DNA of 64,000 bases from JAMXLO01 sp963749575 (GTDB lineage: Bacteria; Pseudomonadota; Alphaproteobacteria; Acetobacterales; Acetobacteraceae): assembly GCA_963749575.1 (NCBI GenBank), contig CAVVNM010000009.1, forward strand, positions 515,123 through 579,122, read 5' to 3'. The translations under genes and the position numbers were made by a program. The notes below the pieces were generated by a model. It did not search any database and had not been told where the DNA came from. It saw only the letters and a program-made list of their open reading frames with translations. Shown here piece by piece: positions 34,482-46,976 of the stretch; the stretch's first letter is position 1, and the number at the start of each line of letters is the position of its first letter.

Positions 34482-35243
34482 ATGGACCTGCAACTCACCG
34501 GCAAGAAGGCGCTGATCACCGGCGGCTCGAAGGGTATCGGCCGTGCCACGGCTGAATTGCTGGCGGACGAGGGCTGCGACGTCACGCTGGTCGCACGCGA
34601 CCAGGGCGCGCTGGACGAGACTGCTGCCGCGATCCGGGCGCGCCGGCAGGTGAACGTGCGCACGATCTCGGCCGATCTATCGTCGGATGCGGCGGTGCGC
34701 CGCGTCGCGGCCGAGGCTGGGGAGCTCGATATCCTGGTGAACAACGCCGGCGCCATCCCGCCGGGCGACCTGCTGGGGGTGGACGATGCGACGTGGCGCC
34801 ATGCGTGGGATTTGAAGGTGTTCGGCTACATCTCGTTCTGCCGCGTGGTGTATGCGCGCATGAAGGCGCGGCGGTCCGGCGTGATCGTCAACGTGATCGG
34901 TGCGGCGGGCGAGAGCTTCCCCACCGGCTATATCGCGGGCGCGGCGGGGAATGCGTCGCTGATGGCGTTCACCCGCGCGCTGGGCAAGGGCGCGCCGGCG
35001 GACGGGCTGCGCGTGGTGGCGATCAATCCGGGGCCGGTCGAGACGGACCGGCTGGTGATGCTGCGGCGCGCGGAGGCGGCGGCGAAGTTCGGCGATGCGG
35101 AGCGGTGGCGGGAGCTGGCCGCGGGGATGCCGTTCGGGCGAGCGGCAACGCCGCGGGAGATCGCGAACGCGGTGGCGTTCCTGGCGAGCCCGGTATCGGG
35201 GTACACGACGGGGACGGTGCTGACGATCAACGGCGGGGGGTGA
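34482..35243 (+). CDS. Short-chain dehydrogenase/reductase-fold protein without the catalytic Lys
   Basis: A 253-residue protein. The cofactor motif is ALITGGSKGIGRATAELLA, NNAG is in DILVNNAGAIPPG, and the C-terminus has NPGPVETDRLV and GTVLTINGGG. The catalytic triad is atypical: after IVNVIGAAGESF the Tyr segment reads GYIAGAAGNASLMAFTRALG, so the Lys expected four residues after Tyr is Ala. Similar proteins form a recognisable SDR subgroup and may lack normal redox activity. It is directly coupled to the amidotransferase gene. Confidence 0.82.
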   Translation: MDLQLTGKKALITGGSKGIGRATAELLADEGCDVTLVARDQGALDETAAAIRARRQVNVRTISADLSSDAAVRRVAAEAGELDILVNNAGAIPPGDLLGVDDATWRHAWDLKVFGYISFCRVVYARMKARRSGVIVNVIGAAGESFPTGYIAGAAGNASLMAFTRALGKGAPADGLRVVAINPGPVETDRLVMLRRAEAAAKFGDAERWRELAAGMPFGRAATPREIANAVAFLASPVSGYTTGTVLTINGGG

Positions 35244-35279
35244 GTTAGCCGCCCGAAGCCGCCGCACCCAGGCAGGCGC

Positions 35280-36156
35280 TCAGAAGGTGTCGTCGGTCGA
35301 CCCGCCGCCACCCCCATTGTCCCAGCCGGCGTCGCCGCCGCTGTTGTCGGTAGCGGATGAGGACTGGTCGCCGCCCGAGGTGTCCCAGGTGCCGTTGTCG
35401 ACATAGCCCGGGTCGGTCTGGCCGGCCGCCGGACGGATCCGTCCAGGTGCCCTGGTCCACGTAGCCCTGGTTCCGCGGCCGGCGCACCGCCCCACGGGCT
35501 GCCACCCGCCGGCGCTCCATAGCCACCGCCGAACCCGCCGCCGCTGTGCGAGCCGGAGAACAGGTTCATCAGCGCATTGCCGGCGACCAGACCCGCCGGC
35601 GACGCCCGCCGCGGTGGTCAGCGCCGAGCCCGAGGAAACCCGGAGCCGGAGCGCTGGAACATGCCGGGCTGGTAGCTCGGGGCGTATTGTGGCGGCGGGG
35701 CGGCCTGCTGGTAATTGGGGGCATAGCCGGCTGCTGCGGCGCCCTGGTTCCAGGCCGGTCCCGGGCCGCCCTGCGGCGGCGGTGCCGCCGGCCGTGCGCC
35801 GCCGCCGAACAAGCCGCTGAGGAAACCGCCGCCCGCGGCGCCGCCGCGCTGTTGCTGGGCCTGCTGCATCGCCTGCTGGCGCCTGCTGCAGCTCCCACTC
35901 CAGCCGCTGGATGCGGTTCTGCGCCTCGGCCAGCGCGTGCTCCTGCACGAAGGCAAGCTGGGTGATCCGGTAGCGCGCCTCGGGATAGCGGGTGAACATG
36001 TCGGCGATCAGCCGGTCGGCCTCGGGATCGACCGGCGGCAGGGCCGGCGTCGTGGTCGCCGGCACCGAGCCGCCGAACGACGGCTGCGCGAGCGCCTGCG
36101 CGCCGCTCGACGCGGGCGATGAACTGGGTGATGATGTCGCGTTCTTCGTTGGTCAT
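35280..36156 (-). CDS. DUF2076-domain protein, several frameshifts
   Basis: It begins MTNEERDIITQFIARV at ATG 36156 (ribosome site GGAGGG). Joining frames gives the DUF2076 layout: DPEADRLIADMFTRYPEARY, ITQLAFVQEHALAEAQNRIQ, a Gln-rich coiled segment (QQAMQQAQQQRG), a Gly/Pro-rich stretch with GFLSGLFGGGARP, then AGVAGG, MNLFSGSHSGGGFGGG, and a Gly/Asp-rich end (GGGGGSTDDTF). At least five shifts (near 36112, 35880, 35634, 35590 and 35450) are needed. The family is a periplasmic or envelope-associated protein of unknown function. The shifts are probably sequence errors. Confidence 0.7.
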
Positions 36157-36211
36157 TGGGGCACCCTCCGGGTTCCGTGGCCTGCGATGTGGCTTCGCGT
36201 CGTCGTTGCTT

Positions 36212-36642
36212 CAATGGTGCGCCAGGCCGAGCCGGCGGACTTCGATCACCGGGCAGCGGTCCATCACCACGGCGATGCCGGCCGCCCGCGCCCGCTCGGC
36301 GGCCGCCTCGTCCACCACGCCGAGCTGCATCCAGACCGTGCGTGCGCCGAGGCGGATCGCCGCGTCCACCGCGGCGCCGGCATTGGCCGAGGCGCGGAAG
36401 ATGTCGACCATCTCCAGTGGCGCCGCGTCCTCCAGCCGCGCCACCACGCGTGCGGCCGTGGATGGCGCGGCCGGCGAGCAGCGGGTTGACCGGCGTCGCG
36501 TCGTAGCCGCGCGACAGCAGGAAGCCGAACACGCCATGCGACGGCCGCCATGCCTTGTCCGAGGCGCCGACCACGGCGATCCGGCGCGTGTCCGGTCAGG
36601 ATGGCGCGGATCGTCGTCGTCGCTCTGGCCGTCGATGGTCAT
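36212..36642 (-). CDS. CoA-binding (Rossmann) domain protein, two frameshifts
   Basis: A YccU-like single-domain protein of about 142 residues. Joined frames read VGASDKAWRPSHGVFGFLL, SRGYDATPVNPLLAGRAIHG, then VVARLEDAAPLEMVDIFRAS, VWMQLGVVDEAAAERARAAG and VVMDRCPVIEVRRL. The last motif, with Cys, is typical of the family. Shifts lie at about 36590 and 36465. The start at ATG 36642 lies 75 bases from the glyQ start on the other strand. The ligand is probably CoA, by family analogy. Confidence 0.72.
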
Positions 36643-36716
36643 GGCTGGATGATGCATGGAGTTGCCGCGCCCGCGCCAGTGCTCTATGTCGCCCCGCAAC
36701 CAACCGACCCGGTCAG

Positions 36717-37583
36717 ATGCACGGCACCAAGCCCAGTTTTCAGGCACTGATCCTGCGGCTGCACGACTACTGGTCGCGGCAGGGCTGCGTGATTCTGCAA
36801 CCCTACGACGTGGAGATGGGCGCCGGCACGTTCCATCCCGCCACCACGCTGCGCGCGCTCGGGCCCGCAGCCCTGGCGCGCCGCCTACGTGCAGCCGAGC
36901 CGGCGGCCCACCGACGGCCGCTACGGCGAGAACCCGAACCGGCTGCAGCACTACTACCAGTACCAGGTGATCATGAAGCCGTCGCCGGAGGACGCGCAGG
37001 ACCTGCTGCTGGGCAGCTATCGCGAGCTCGGCCTGGATCCGCTGCTGCACGACTTCCGCTTCGTCGAGGACGACTGGGAAAGCCCGACGCTCGGGCGCCT
37101 GGGGCCTCGGCTGGGAGGTCTGGTGCGACGGCATGGAGGTGGGGCAGTTCACCTACTTCCAGCAGGTCGGCGGCATCCCGGTGACGCTGCCGTCGTTCGA
37201 GATGACCTACGGGCTGGAACGGCTGGCGATGTACGTGCAGGACGTCGACAACGTCTACGACCTGGACTTCAACGGTGCCGGCGTGACGCTACGGCGACGT
37301 GTTCCTGCGCGCCGAACGCGAATACAGCGCATTCAACTTCGAGCACGCCGATACCGCATTGCTGACCCGCCATTTCGCCGATGCCGAGGGCGAGTGCGCG
37401 GCGCTGCTGGAGCAGCGGCTGGCGCTGCCGGCCTACGACCAGTGCATCAAGGCGAGCCACCTGTTCAACCTGCTGGATGCGCGCGGCGTGATCAGCGTGA
37501 CCGAACGGGCGAGCTACATCGGCCGCGTGCGGACCCTGGCGAAGGGCTGCTGCGAGGCCTGGGTGGCCGGTGAAGATCAATGA
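36717..37583 (+). CDS. glyQ: Glycyl-tRNA synthetase alpha subunit, three frameshifts
   Basis: Catalytic subunit of the heterotetrameric glycine-tRNA ligase. It starts at ATG 36717 with FQALILRLHDYWSRQGCVIL and QPYDVEMGAGTFHPATTLRA. Single extra bases at about 36866, 37102 and 37291 split it; removing them gives ALGPQPWRAAYVQPSRRPTD, WGLGWEVWCDGMEVGQFTYF and GVTYGDVFLRAEREYSAF. Three insertions sum to one codon, so the frame returns to the original and ends at 37583. Essential and fully conserved otherwise, so the shifts are almost certainly errors. Its partner glyS begins 979 bases later, beyond toxin-antitoxin genes. Confidence 0.9.
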
Positions 37584-37606
37584 CGGAAGAAACGGAAGGA
37601 AACTCC

Positions 37607-37806
37607 ATGACGGAACTGGTGATCGAGGATGTGGAAGCCTGCGAGCTCGCGGCCGAACTGGTGGAACTGACGGGCGACAGCCTGCGCTGGCGGTGGTGAC
37701 CGCGCTGCGCGAGGAGCGTGACCGCGCCCTGGCTCGCCGGCGCCGGCACGAGCGCATCATGGCGATCACCCGCGAGATCGCCCGCGGCTCCAGCATGGCG
37801 GCATAG
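37607..37806 (+). CDS. VapB-type (Rv0623-like) antitoxin, frameshifted, no cognate toxin
   Basis: ATG 37607 follows GGAAGGA. The N-terminal part reads VEACELAAELVELTGDSL, and a second frame continues with AVVTALREERDRALARRRRH and MAITREIARGSSMAA. One missing base near 37686 separates them. The motif of LA-ELVELTG followed by VTALRE matches the VapB family. No VapC follows directly; the next genes are another VapB and VapC. It is probably a duplicated, decaying antitoxin. Confidence 0.62.
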
Positions 37807-37865
37807 GAGCGAGCCGATCCAGGCGGCCCGCGAGAAGGCGTGACTTCCGGTGCTCGGATGACTAA

Positions 37866-37892
37866 TTCTACCTTGGCTGCCAAATTTCTACC
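37866..37892 (+). promoter_or_regulatory. Candidate vapBC operator: palindrome between direct repeats
   Basis: TTCTACC occurs at 37866-37872 and 37886-37892, twenty bases apart. Between them TTGGCTGCCAA (37873-37883) is an interrupted palindrome. The block is AT-richer than its surroundings and ends 12 bases before the vapB start. VapB proteins bind such repeats to repress their operons. The assignment is inferred from layout only. Confidence 0.45.
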
Positions 37893-37904
37893 AGGGATCC
37901 GGAT

Positions 37905-38166
37905 ATGGGCGCGCAATTGAACATCAAGAGTGAGGACGCCTACCGGCTGGCGTCCCGGCTGTCCGAACTGACCGGCGAGAGCCTGACCAGCGTGGTCACC
38001 AGGGCGCTGCGGGCGGAGCTCGCCCGCGAGGAGCATGCCGCGTGACCGCGAGGAACGGCTCCGGCGGGTTCGTGGAGATCACGGCCGATATCCGCCGACA
38101 TCTGCGACACCCGCTGCCGGCTCGAACCATGATTGGCTGTATGACGAGAATGGATTGCCGCAGTGA
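37905..38166 (+). CDS. vapB: VapB antitoxin, frameshifted in the C-terminal half
   Basis: ATG 37905 opens NIKSEDAYRLASRLSELTGE, SLTSVVTRALRAELAREEHA, the VapB DNA-binding module. Single extra bases near 38040, 38074 and 38125 break the frame. Joined, it continues with RDREERLRRVREITADIRRH and HDWLYDENGLPQ, the Asp-x-Leu-Tyr toxin-binding tail. The true stop (38164-38166) overlaps the vapC GTG by four bases (GTGA), a typical coupling. As read literally, the protein would stop at 38045 and lack the toxin-binding tail. Confidence 0.7.
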
Positions 38167-38559
38167 TCGTGGACAGTTCGGCCCTGCTGGCGGTGATCCT
38201 CAACGAGGACGGATGAGCCTCGCTTCGCCGCGGCCATGATCGATGCGCCGGCGCTGCGCATGTCGGCCGCCAACTGGGTGGAGGCGGCCATCGTTGTCGA
38301 TGCCCACCAGAACCCCATGGCGCAGGTCCGGTTCGACGACCTGATCGGCGCCCTGCGGCTGGAGATCGAGCCGGTCACGGTCGAACGATGCACATCGAAG
38401 TCGCGCGGCGTACGGCGACTATGGACGGGGCCATCATCGGGCGCGCTGAACTTTGGCGACTGTTTCGCCTACGCGCTCGCCAAGCGCCGCGGCGAGCCGC
38501 TGCTGTTCAAGGGCAACGACTTCGCCCAGACCGACATCGAGCCGGCACTGAAGGACTGA
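38163..38559 (+). CDS. vapC: VapC PIN-domain ribonuclease toxin, frameshifted
   Basis: GTG 38163 encodes VIVDSSALLAVILNED with the first catalytic Asp. One extra base near 38212 then leads to FAAAMIDAPALRMSAANWVE, where the second acidic residue lies. A middle segment needs further frame changes (38390-38450). It ends LNFGDCFAYALAKRRGEPLL and FKGNDFAQTDIEPAL, with the third and fourth acidic residues. VapC toxins cut tRNAs or rRNA. It lies three bases before glyS, inside what should be the glyQS operon. Confidence 0.75.
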
Positions 38560-38561
38560 CG

Positions 38562-40624
38562 ATGCCGGAACTGTTCCTCGAACTGTTCAGCGAGGAGATC
38601 CCGGCGCGCATGCAGGCCCGTGCCGCGGACGACCTGAGCCGGCTATGCACCGAGGCGCTGGCGCCACTGGCGCCATCGGGCGTGCGCACCTATCTACGGT
38701 CCCCGCCGCATCGCGCTGGCCGCCGAGGTGGCACCTCAGGTCGCCGCCGAGCAGCACGACCGAGCGCGGTCCGCGTCTCAACGCCCCGGAGCAGGCGCTG
38801 GCCGGCTTCCTGCGCAAGCATGGCGCGAGCCGCGAGCAGCTGCGCCAGGAAGGCGACTACTGGGTGCTGGAGAAGACCGCCGACGCGGTATCGGCCGCCA
38901 CGCTGATCGCCAGTGCGATCCCGCCGCTGCTGCGTCGCTTCCCTTGGCCGAAGTCGATGCGCTGGGGTGGTGCCAGCAACTTCGTCTGGGTGCGGCCGCT
39001 GCGCCGCATCGTCTGCCTGCTGGACGGCGCCGTGGTGCCGTTCGACCTGCGCGACGGCGACGACGATGGGCACGGCCTGGCGTCGGGCAATCTGACCGAG
39101 GGCCACCGCTTTCACGCTCCTGGCGCGTTCGCGGTGGCATCCTGCGAGGACTGGGCCGCGAAGCTGCGCGAGCATCGCGTCCTGGTCGATGCCGGGGAAC
39201 GCAAGCGCATCATCGGCGACGGCATCGCCGCATCGGGCAGGGCGCGGCAGGTCTCGCTGGTGGACGACCCTGGCCTGCTGGACGAGGTGGCGGGGCTGGT
39301 GGAATGGCCGGTGCCGCTGCTGGGACGCATCGACGATGCCTACATGGACCTGCCGGCCGAGGTGCGACAGGTCTCGATGCGGGTGAACCAGCGCTACTTC
39401 GCCTTCCGCAACGCGGATGGCTCGGCGGCGCCGTATTTCGGCTTCGTGGCCAACATCGAGCCAGCGGATGGCGGCGCCACCTCGATCGCCGGCAACGAAC
39501 GCGTGCTGCGCGCCCGCTTCGCCGATGCGCGCTATTTCTGGGACCTCGACCGCAAGGCGCGGCTGGAATCGCGCGTGCCGCTGCTGGACCACGTCACCTT
39601 CCATGCCAAACTCGGCTCGCAGGGCGAGCGGGTGCGGCGGCTGGAACGCCTGGCTGAGGAGATCGCCCCGCTGGTCGGCGCCGGCCCGGCGCTGGCGCGC
39701 GACGCGGCGCGGCTCGCCAAGGCGGACCTGGTCACCGGCATGGTCGGGGAGTTCCCCGAACTGCAAGGCGTGATGGGTCGCTACTACGCGCTGCATGACG
39801 GCGAGGACCGACTGGTGGCGGATGCCATCCGCGACCACTATGCGCCCCGAGGGCCTGCCGATGCGGTCCCCACCGCGGATGTGTCGATCGCGGTGGCGCT
39901 GGCGGACAAGCTGGACCAGCTGGTGGGGTTCTTCGCGATCGGCGAGCGGCCTACCGGCGCCGGGGATCCCTATGCGCTGCGCCGTGCCGCGCTGGGCATC
40001 ATCCGCATCGTCCGCGAGAACGAACTCCGGATCGGCTGGTTGCCGCTCATCGAGATGGCGGGGCAGGCGTTCCATCATCGTGGCGTCCACCCGGTCCCGG
40101 CGCAGGAGGTACTGGACTTCCTTGCCGAGCGCTTGCGGATACAGCTGCGGGCCGAGGGCCGGCGCCACGACGTGCTGGCCGCGGTGTTCGCCGCCGGCGC
40201 GGACGACAACATCCCGCGCCTGCTCTCGCGCACCGAAGCGGTCGCCTCGATGCTGGCGAATGACCACGGCGCGAACCTGCTGACGGCGTATCGGCGGGCT
40301 GCGAATATACTGCGGATCGAGGGGCGCAAGGACGGGCCTCAGGATGGCGTGCCGATCGACACCGATATGAAAATGGAGGAGGAACACAATCTGCATCGGG
40401 CTGCGGCGGACGCGGATGCGTACATTACCGGATTGCTGCGCGATGACGATTATGAGACTGCGCTGGGGGTGCTCGCGAAGCTGCGATCACCGCTGGATGC
40501 CTTCTTCGATAAGGTCACGGTGAACGCACCGGAGGCTGACTTGCGCCGGAACCGTTTGCGTCTTCTTCATAAAGTCCGGTCAACGATGGACCGGATCGCG
40601 GATTTCTCGAAAATCGAGGGCTGA
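38562..40624 (+). CDS. glyS: Glycyl-tRNA synthetase beta subunit, two frameshifts near the N-terminus
   Basis: It begins MPELFLELFSEEIPARMQAR at ATG 38562. Single extra C residues at about 38694 and 38762 interrupt it; joined, the protein reads GVRTYYGPRRIALAAEVAPQ and HDERGPRLNAPEQALAGFLR. From there the 690-residue protein is intact, with RWGGASNFVWVRPLRRIVCL, SMRVNQRYFAFRNADG, RFADARYFWDLDRKARLESR, the HD-like domain and the C-terminal anticodon-binding helices. It works with GlyQ. Essential, so the shifts are probably errors. It overlaps nothing but starts three bases after vapC. Confidence 0.92.
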
Positions 40625-40630
40625 ACCGTC

Positions 40631-43300
<2,670 letters not shown>

Positions 43301-43478
43301 TCCGCCGCTCCGCGGTCGCGTGAACCGGACAGCCGACGGCATGCCGACCGGAAACGCGGCCAAGCGCGATACCGGAAGTTGACGCGATGGGGCTGCGCAT
43401 GCCCGATATGCGGGCCGCGGTCCGACGGCGTCGAGCCGACGCGGGGATGCGGTGGCCTAATCAAGGGAGGCATATCAG

Positions 43479-43790
43479 ATGATCAAGGTGAGCGTGCTCT
43501 ATCCGGCCGGCGAGAGCACAAAGTTCGATATGGATTATTACTGCAAGAGCCACATGCCGATGGTCCAGCAGAAACTCGGTGCTGCCTGCCGGAGCGTTGC
43601 GGTGGAACAGGGACTGGGCGGCGGCGCTCCCGGCGCTCCGCCGACTTATGCCGCAATGGGTCACCTCTATTTCGACTCTGCTGCGGAATTTCAGGCCGCG
43701 TTCGCGCCGCACGCGGCGGCGATCATGGCGGACATTGCGAACTATACCAACGTGCAGCCGGTGATCCAGATCAGCGAGGTGAAGATGTGA
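43479..43790 (+). CDS. EthD-family protein
   Basis: A 103-residue dimeric alpha/beta-barrel protein. AAGGGAGG precedes ATG 43479. VSVLYPAGESTKFDMDYYCK and SHMPMVQQKLG match the EthD hallmark (YY...HMPL/M). FDSAAEFQAAFAPHAAAIMA is the second helix. EthD was named from ether degradation but its role is often unknown; relatives are small oxidoreductase or cyclase-like proteins. It is convergent with the SDR gene. Confidence 0.85.
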   Translation: MIKVSVLYPAGESTKFDMDYYCKSHMPMVQQKLGAACRSVAVEQGLGGGAPGAPPTYAAMGHLYFDSAAEFQAAFAPHAAAIMADIANYTNVQPVIQISEVKM

Positions 43791-43799
43791 CGATCGCAA

Positions 43800-44549
43800 T
43801 CAGTAGTATCCGCTCCCGCCGTTGACGTGGATCGTCTGGCCAGTGATGAAGCCGCCATCGTCACTGACCAGAAACACACAGGTGGCGGCGATCTCGTCCA
43901 CGTGTCCTTGGCGGCCCAGCGGAATGCCGGCGGCGTTCGGCGTCCGCCCCTGGTACCATTCGGGATTGTCGCGTCTGGTATCGATGCTGCCGGGGGAAAC
44001 CACGTTGACCCGGATGTTGTGCGGGGCGAACTCCGAGGCCAGCCCACGCGCGAACCCGACCAGGCCCATCTTCGCCGCCGAGACGTGCGCGCGTCCGCTG
44101 CCGCCGACGAAGGCGCCTTCGCCGGTAAAGAACAGGATGCGGCCATAACGATGCTGCACCATCGATGCGATGATCGCGCGCGTGAGGTACAGCGCGCCGT
44201 CGAGCACGACACCCCTGACCGCCTCCCAATCCTGCATCGTCAGCTCGGTGAAGGGCTTGTGCGGGCGGATGGCGGCATTGTTGATCAGGATGTCGACGCG
44301 GCCGAATTCGGAGAGCGCCCGCGCCGCCATTGACTCGACCTGAGCCTTGTCGGCGACGTCGGCAACAACGGCGAGTGCCTTGACGCCGAGCCCCTGCGCT
44401 TCGCGCACGACGGCCTCGGCCTCGGCTTGGTTGGTGCGGGCATTGACGATGACATGCGCACCTTGCGCGGCCAGCTGCAGGACCGTCGCGCGGCCGATAT
44501 TGCGGCCGGAACCGGTTACCAGCGCGACTTTACCGTCAAGCTTACCCAT
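43800..44549 (-). CDS. Short-chain dehydrogenase/reductase (FabG-like)
   Basis: A 249-residue classical SDR. The cofactor motif is ALVTGSGRNIGRATVLQLAA, NNAA is in DILINNAAIRPHKP, and the catalytic residues are in GRILFFTGEGAFVGGSGRAH with VSAAKMGLVGFARGL. The usual Tyr of Y-x-x-x-K is His-Val here (HVSAAK), so the catalytic Tyr is replaced by His. SPGSIDTRRDNPEWYQG and GQTIHVNGGSGYY close the protein. The substrate is unknown, and the missing Tyr makes normal dehydrogenase activity uncertain. Confidence 0.85.
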   Translation of the reverse strand: MGKLDGKVALVTGSGRNIGRATVLQLAAQGAHVIVNARTNQAEAEAVVREAQGLGVKALAVVADVADKAQVESMAARALSEFGRVDILINNAAIRPHKPFTELTMQDWEAVRGVVLDGALYLTRAIIASMVQHRYGRILFFTGEGAFVGGSGRAHVSAAKMGLVGFARGLASEFAPHNIRVNVVSPGSIDTRRDNPEWYQGRTPNAAGIPLGRQGHVDEIAATCVFLVSDDGGFITGQTIHVNGGSGYY

Positions 44550-44829
44550 GAGCAGGCTCCATTACATCGTGCGCCGTCACCGACGCGACAGGTCGCGGCG
44601 CAGATCGACACACTGCATCGTGGCGCCGAGGATCATTGCGCTCGGTTCGATATCAGCATGGTTGGGCTCTGTCGCCGCGCGGCAGGCTAGCCATGACCGG
44701 TGCGCCGCGACAAGGTCATGCCGCGGGATGCCGTGCTGTGCCACCGCCCGGCGACATCGCCGCCGGTCTGCCGTTTCGAAAGGCGCCGGCGCGGCTATGT
44801 CAGTCCTGGGCAGCGCGACGGCCAGAGGC
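44550..44829. other. Intergenic region, nothing recognised
   Basis: Between two minus-strand genes. Open frames exist but show no start signals, codon pattern or known motif. No repeat or terminator is obvious. Confidence 0.5.
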
Positions 44830-45069
44830 TCACCCACCCGCCCGATCGACTCCCCGCAGTTCTCCGCTGCGTACGCTGGCAATCGCGTTGTTCAAGATCT
44901 GCACGATCGCCTCATCTGCCACACTGCGCGCAAGCAGTGCCATCGCCCCGCCCAGCAACGCCGAGGCGATCGACAGCGCGCCGATGTTCTGGCTCACCAT
45001 GTATTCGATCGCCTTGTCCACCACCGCGCCGGCGTGGCTCAGTTCTTCCGGCGGCTGTTCGTCGGTCAT
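44830..45069 (-). CDS. Small hydrophobic protein, unknown
   Basis: A 79-residue protein from ATG 45069 (GAGGAG upstream), beginning MTDEQPPEELSHAGAVVDKA. The middle, NIGALSIASALLGGAMALLA, is a likely membrane helix. The tail is polar and acidic/basic mixed. It lies 14 bases after the ABC exporter stop on the same strand, so it may be co-expressed. No family is recognised. Confidence 0.5.
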   Translation of the reverse strand: MTDEQPPEELSHAGAVVDKAIEYMVSQNIGALSIASALLGGAMALLARSVADEAIVQILNNAIASVRSGELRGVDRAGG

Positions 45070-45082
45070 TGTCGGCATCTCC

Positions 45083-46941
45083 TCAATCCGCGATCTCGGG
45101 TTCCGTCTCCTGCTCGGCCTGCAGCGCCCACATCCGTGCATACAGTCCGTCGCGCGCCAGCAGCGCGGCGTGCCGCCCGCGCTCCGCCACACGTCCATCG
45201 GCCAGCACGATGATCTCGTCGGCATCCACCACGGTGGACAGCCGGTGCGCGATCACCAGCGTGGTGCGATGCCGCGCCACCGCGCGCAGCGCCGCCTGGA
45301 TGTCCTGCTCGGTGCCGCGTATCGAGCGCGCTGGTCGCCTCGTCCAGGATCAGGATGCGCGGGTCCTTCAGGATGGTGCGCGCGATCGCCACGCGCTGCT
45401 TCTCGCCGCCCGACAGTTTCAGCCCACGCTCGCCCACGCGGGTGTCGTAGCCATCGGGCAGTGACGCAATGAAATCGTGCACCTGCGCCAGCCGCGCGGC
45501 GTGCTCGATCTCGTCCTGCGTCGCACCGACGCGGCCATAGGCGATGTTGTAGCGGATGGTGTCGTTGAACAGCACGGTGTCCTGCGGCACCACGCCGATC
45601 GCCGCGCGCAGGCTCTCCTGCGTCACGTCGCGGATGTCCTGGCCGTCGATGCAGATGCGGCCCTGTGTCACGTCGTAGAAGCGGAACAGCAGCCGGCTGA
45701 TGGTGGACTTGCCCGCCCCGGTCGGCCCGACGATCGCCAGCTTGCGCCCGGCGGGCACAGTGAAATCGATGCCCTCGCAGGATGGCGCGATCGGGTCGAT
45801 AGCCGAACTGCACGCCCTCGAACCGTACCTCGCCCGCCGGCCCGTGTGCCGCAAGCGCAGTGGCCCCGGGACGATCGGCGATCTCGCGCTCCACCTCGAG
45901 CAGGCGGAACATCTGCTCCATGTCCACCAGGCCCTGTCTGATCGTCATGTACACCATGCCGAGGAAGCCCAGCGGCTGATAGAGCTGCATCAGATAGGTG
46001 TTCACCAGCACGAACTGCCCGACCGTCATCGTGCCGCCGCGCACCTCGCGGCTGGCCAGCAGCATGATCAGCGTCAGGCCGCCGGCGATGATGAACGCCT
46101 GGCCGATGTTCAGCAGGTTCAGCGACACCTGCACGCGCACCGCGGCGCGCTCATACCGCGCCAGCGCACCGTCGTAGCGCGCCGCCTCATGCGGCTCATT
46201 GCCGAAATACTTCACCGTCTCGTAGTTCAGCAGGCTGTCGAGCGCCTTCGTGCTGGCGTCGTTGTCGGTGTCGTTCATCGTCGCGGCGGATCCGCGAGCG
46301 CCAGCGCGGCGAAGCTCATGGTGAAGGCCGGCGTAGCTCACCACCGCGCCGAAGGTGATCGCGGCGAAGCGCCAGTCGAACAGGTGCCAGATGATCGCGG
46401 TGACCAGCAGCAGCTCGATCACCGTCGGCACCACGTTGAACACCGCGAGCCGCAGCACCGACTGGATGGCCTGCGAGCCGCGGTCGATCGCGCGGGCCAG
46501 CGCGCCGGTCTGGCGGTCGAGGTGGAAGCGCAGGCTGAGCGCGTGCAGATGCTCGAACGTGCGCCGCGCCGCCGTCCGCACCGCGCGCTGCTGCACCTTG
46601 GCGAACAGCGCGTCACGCAGTTCGCCGAACACGGCGGAGCCCATGCGCAGCAGCCCGTAGCCGATCACCAGCCCGATCGGGATGGCGAGCAGCGCGGTGT
46701 TGTCCTTCGGCGCCAGCGCATCGACGATGCGGCCATAGACCACCGGCACATACACGGTGGCGAGCTTGGCCAGCAGCAGCAGGCCCATCGCGAGCACGAC
46801 GCGGACCTTGGCGCCGGGATCGCCCTCAGGCCACAGATACGGCAGCAGACGAGCGAACCGTCGCCATGCCGGAGCGTCGCGAACGTGGCAGACTGGGGGA
46901 GACCGGCTCGGCCGGAGCAGCTGCGTCGCATTAACGCGCAT
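45083..46941 (-). CDS. ABC exporter (Atm1/HMT1 type), several frameshifts
   Basis: A fused membrane and ATPase half-transporter of about 615 residues. It starts near ATG 46941. The membrane part has FARLLPYLWPEGDPGAKVRV, YVPVVYGRIVDALAPKD and LDSLLNYETVKYFGNEPHEA, the last typical of the Atm1/HMT1 group. The ATPase has LAIVGPTGAGKSTISRLLFR, LSGGEKQRVAIARTILKDPR and ILILDEATSALDTR. Shifts occur at about 46280-46330, 45786 and 45327. Atm1 relatives export glutathione-linked sulfur compounds or metals. The shifts are probably sequence errors. Confidence 0.82.
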
Positions 46942-46976
46942 GTGGCATGGAGATTGACGGTTTGAAAGGCGAGACG

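Noticed and set aside
36717..37583. glyQ as a pseudogene
   Set aside because: Three insertions exactly restore the frame, the protein is otherwise fully conserved and the enzyme is essential, so sequence error is more likely.
44577..44882. A 101-codon open frame on the minus strand
   Set aside because: It overlaps the more plausible small membrane protein gene, has no ribosome site and shows no motif.
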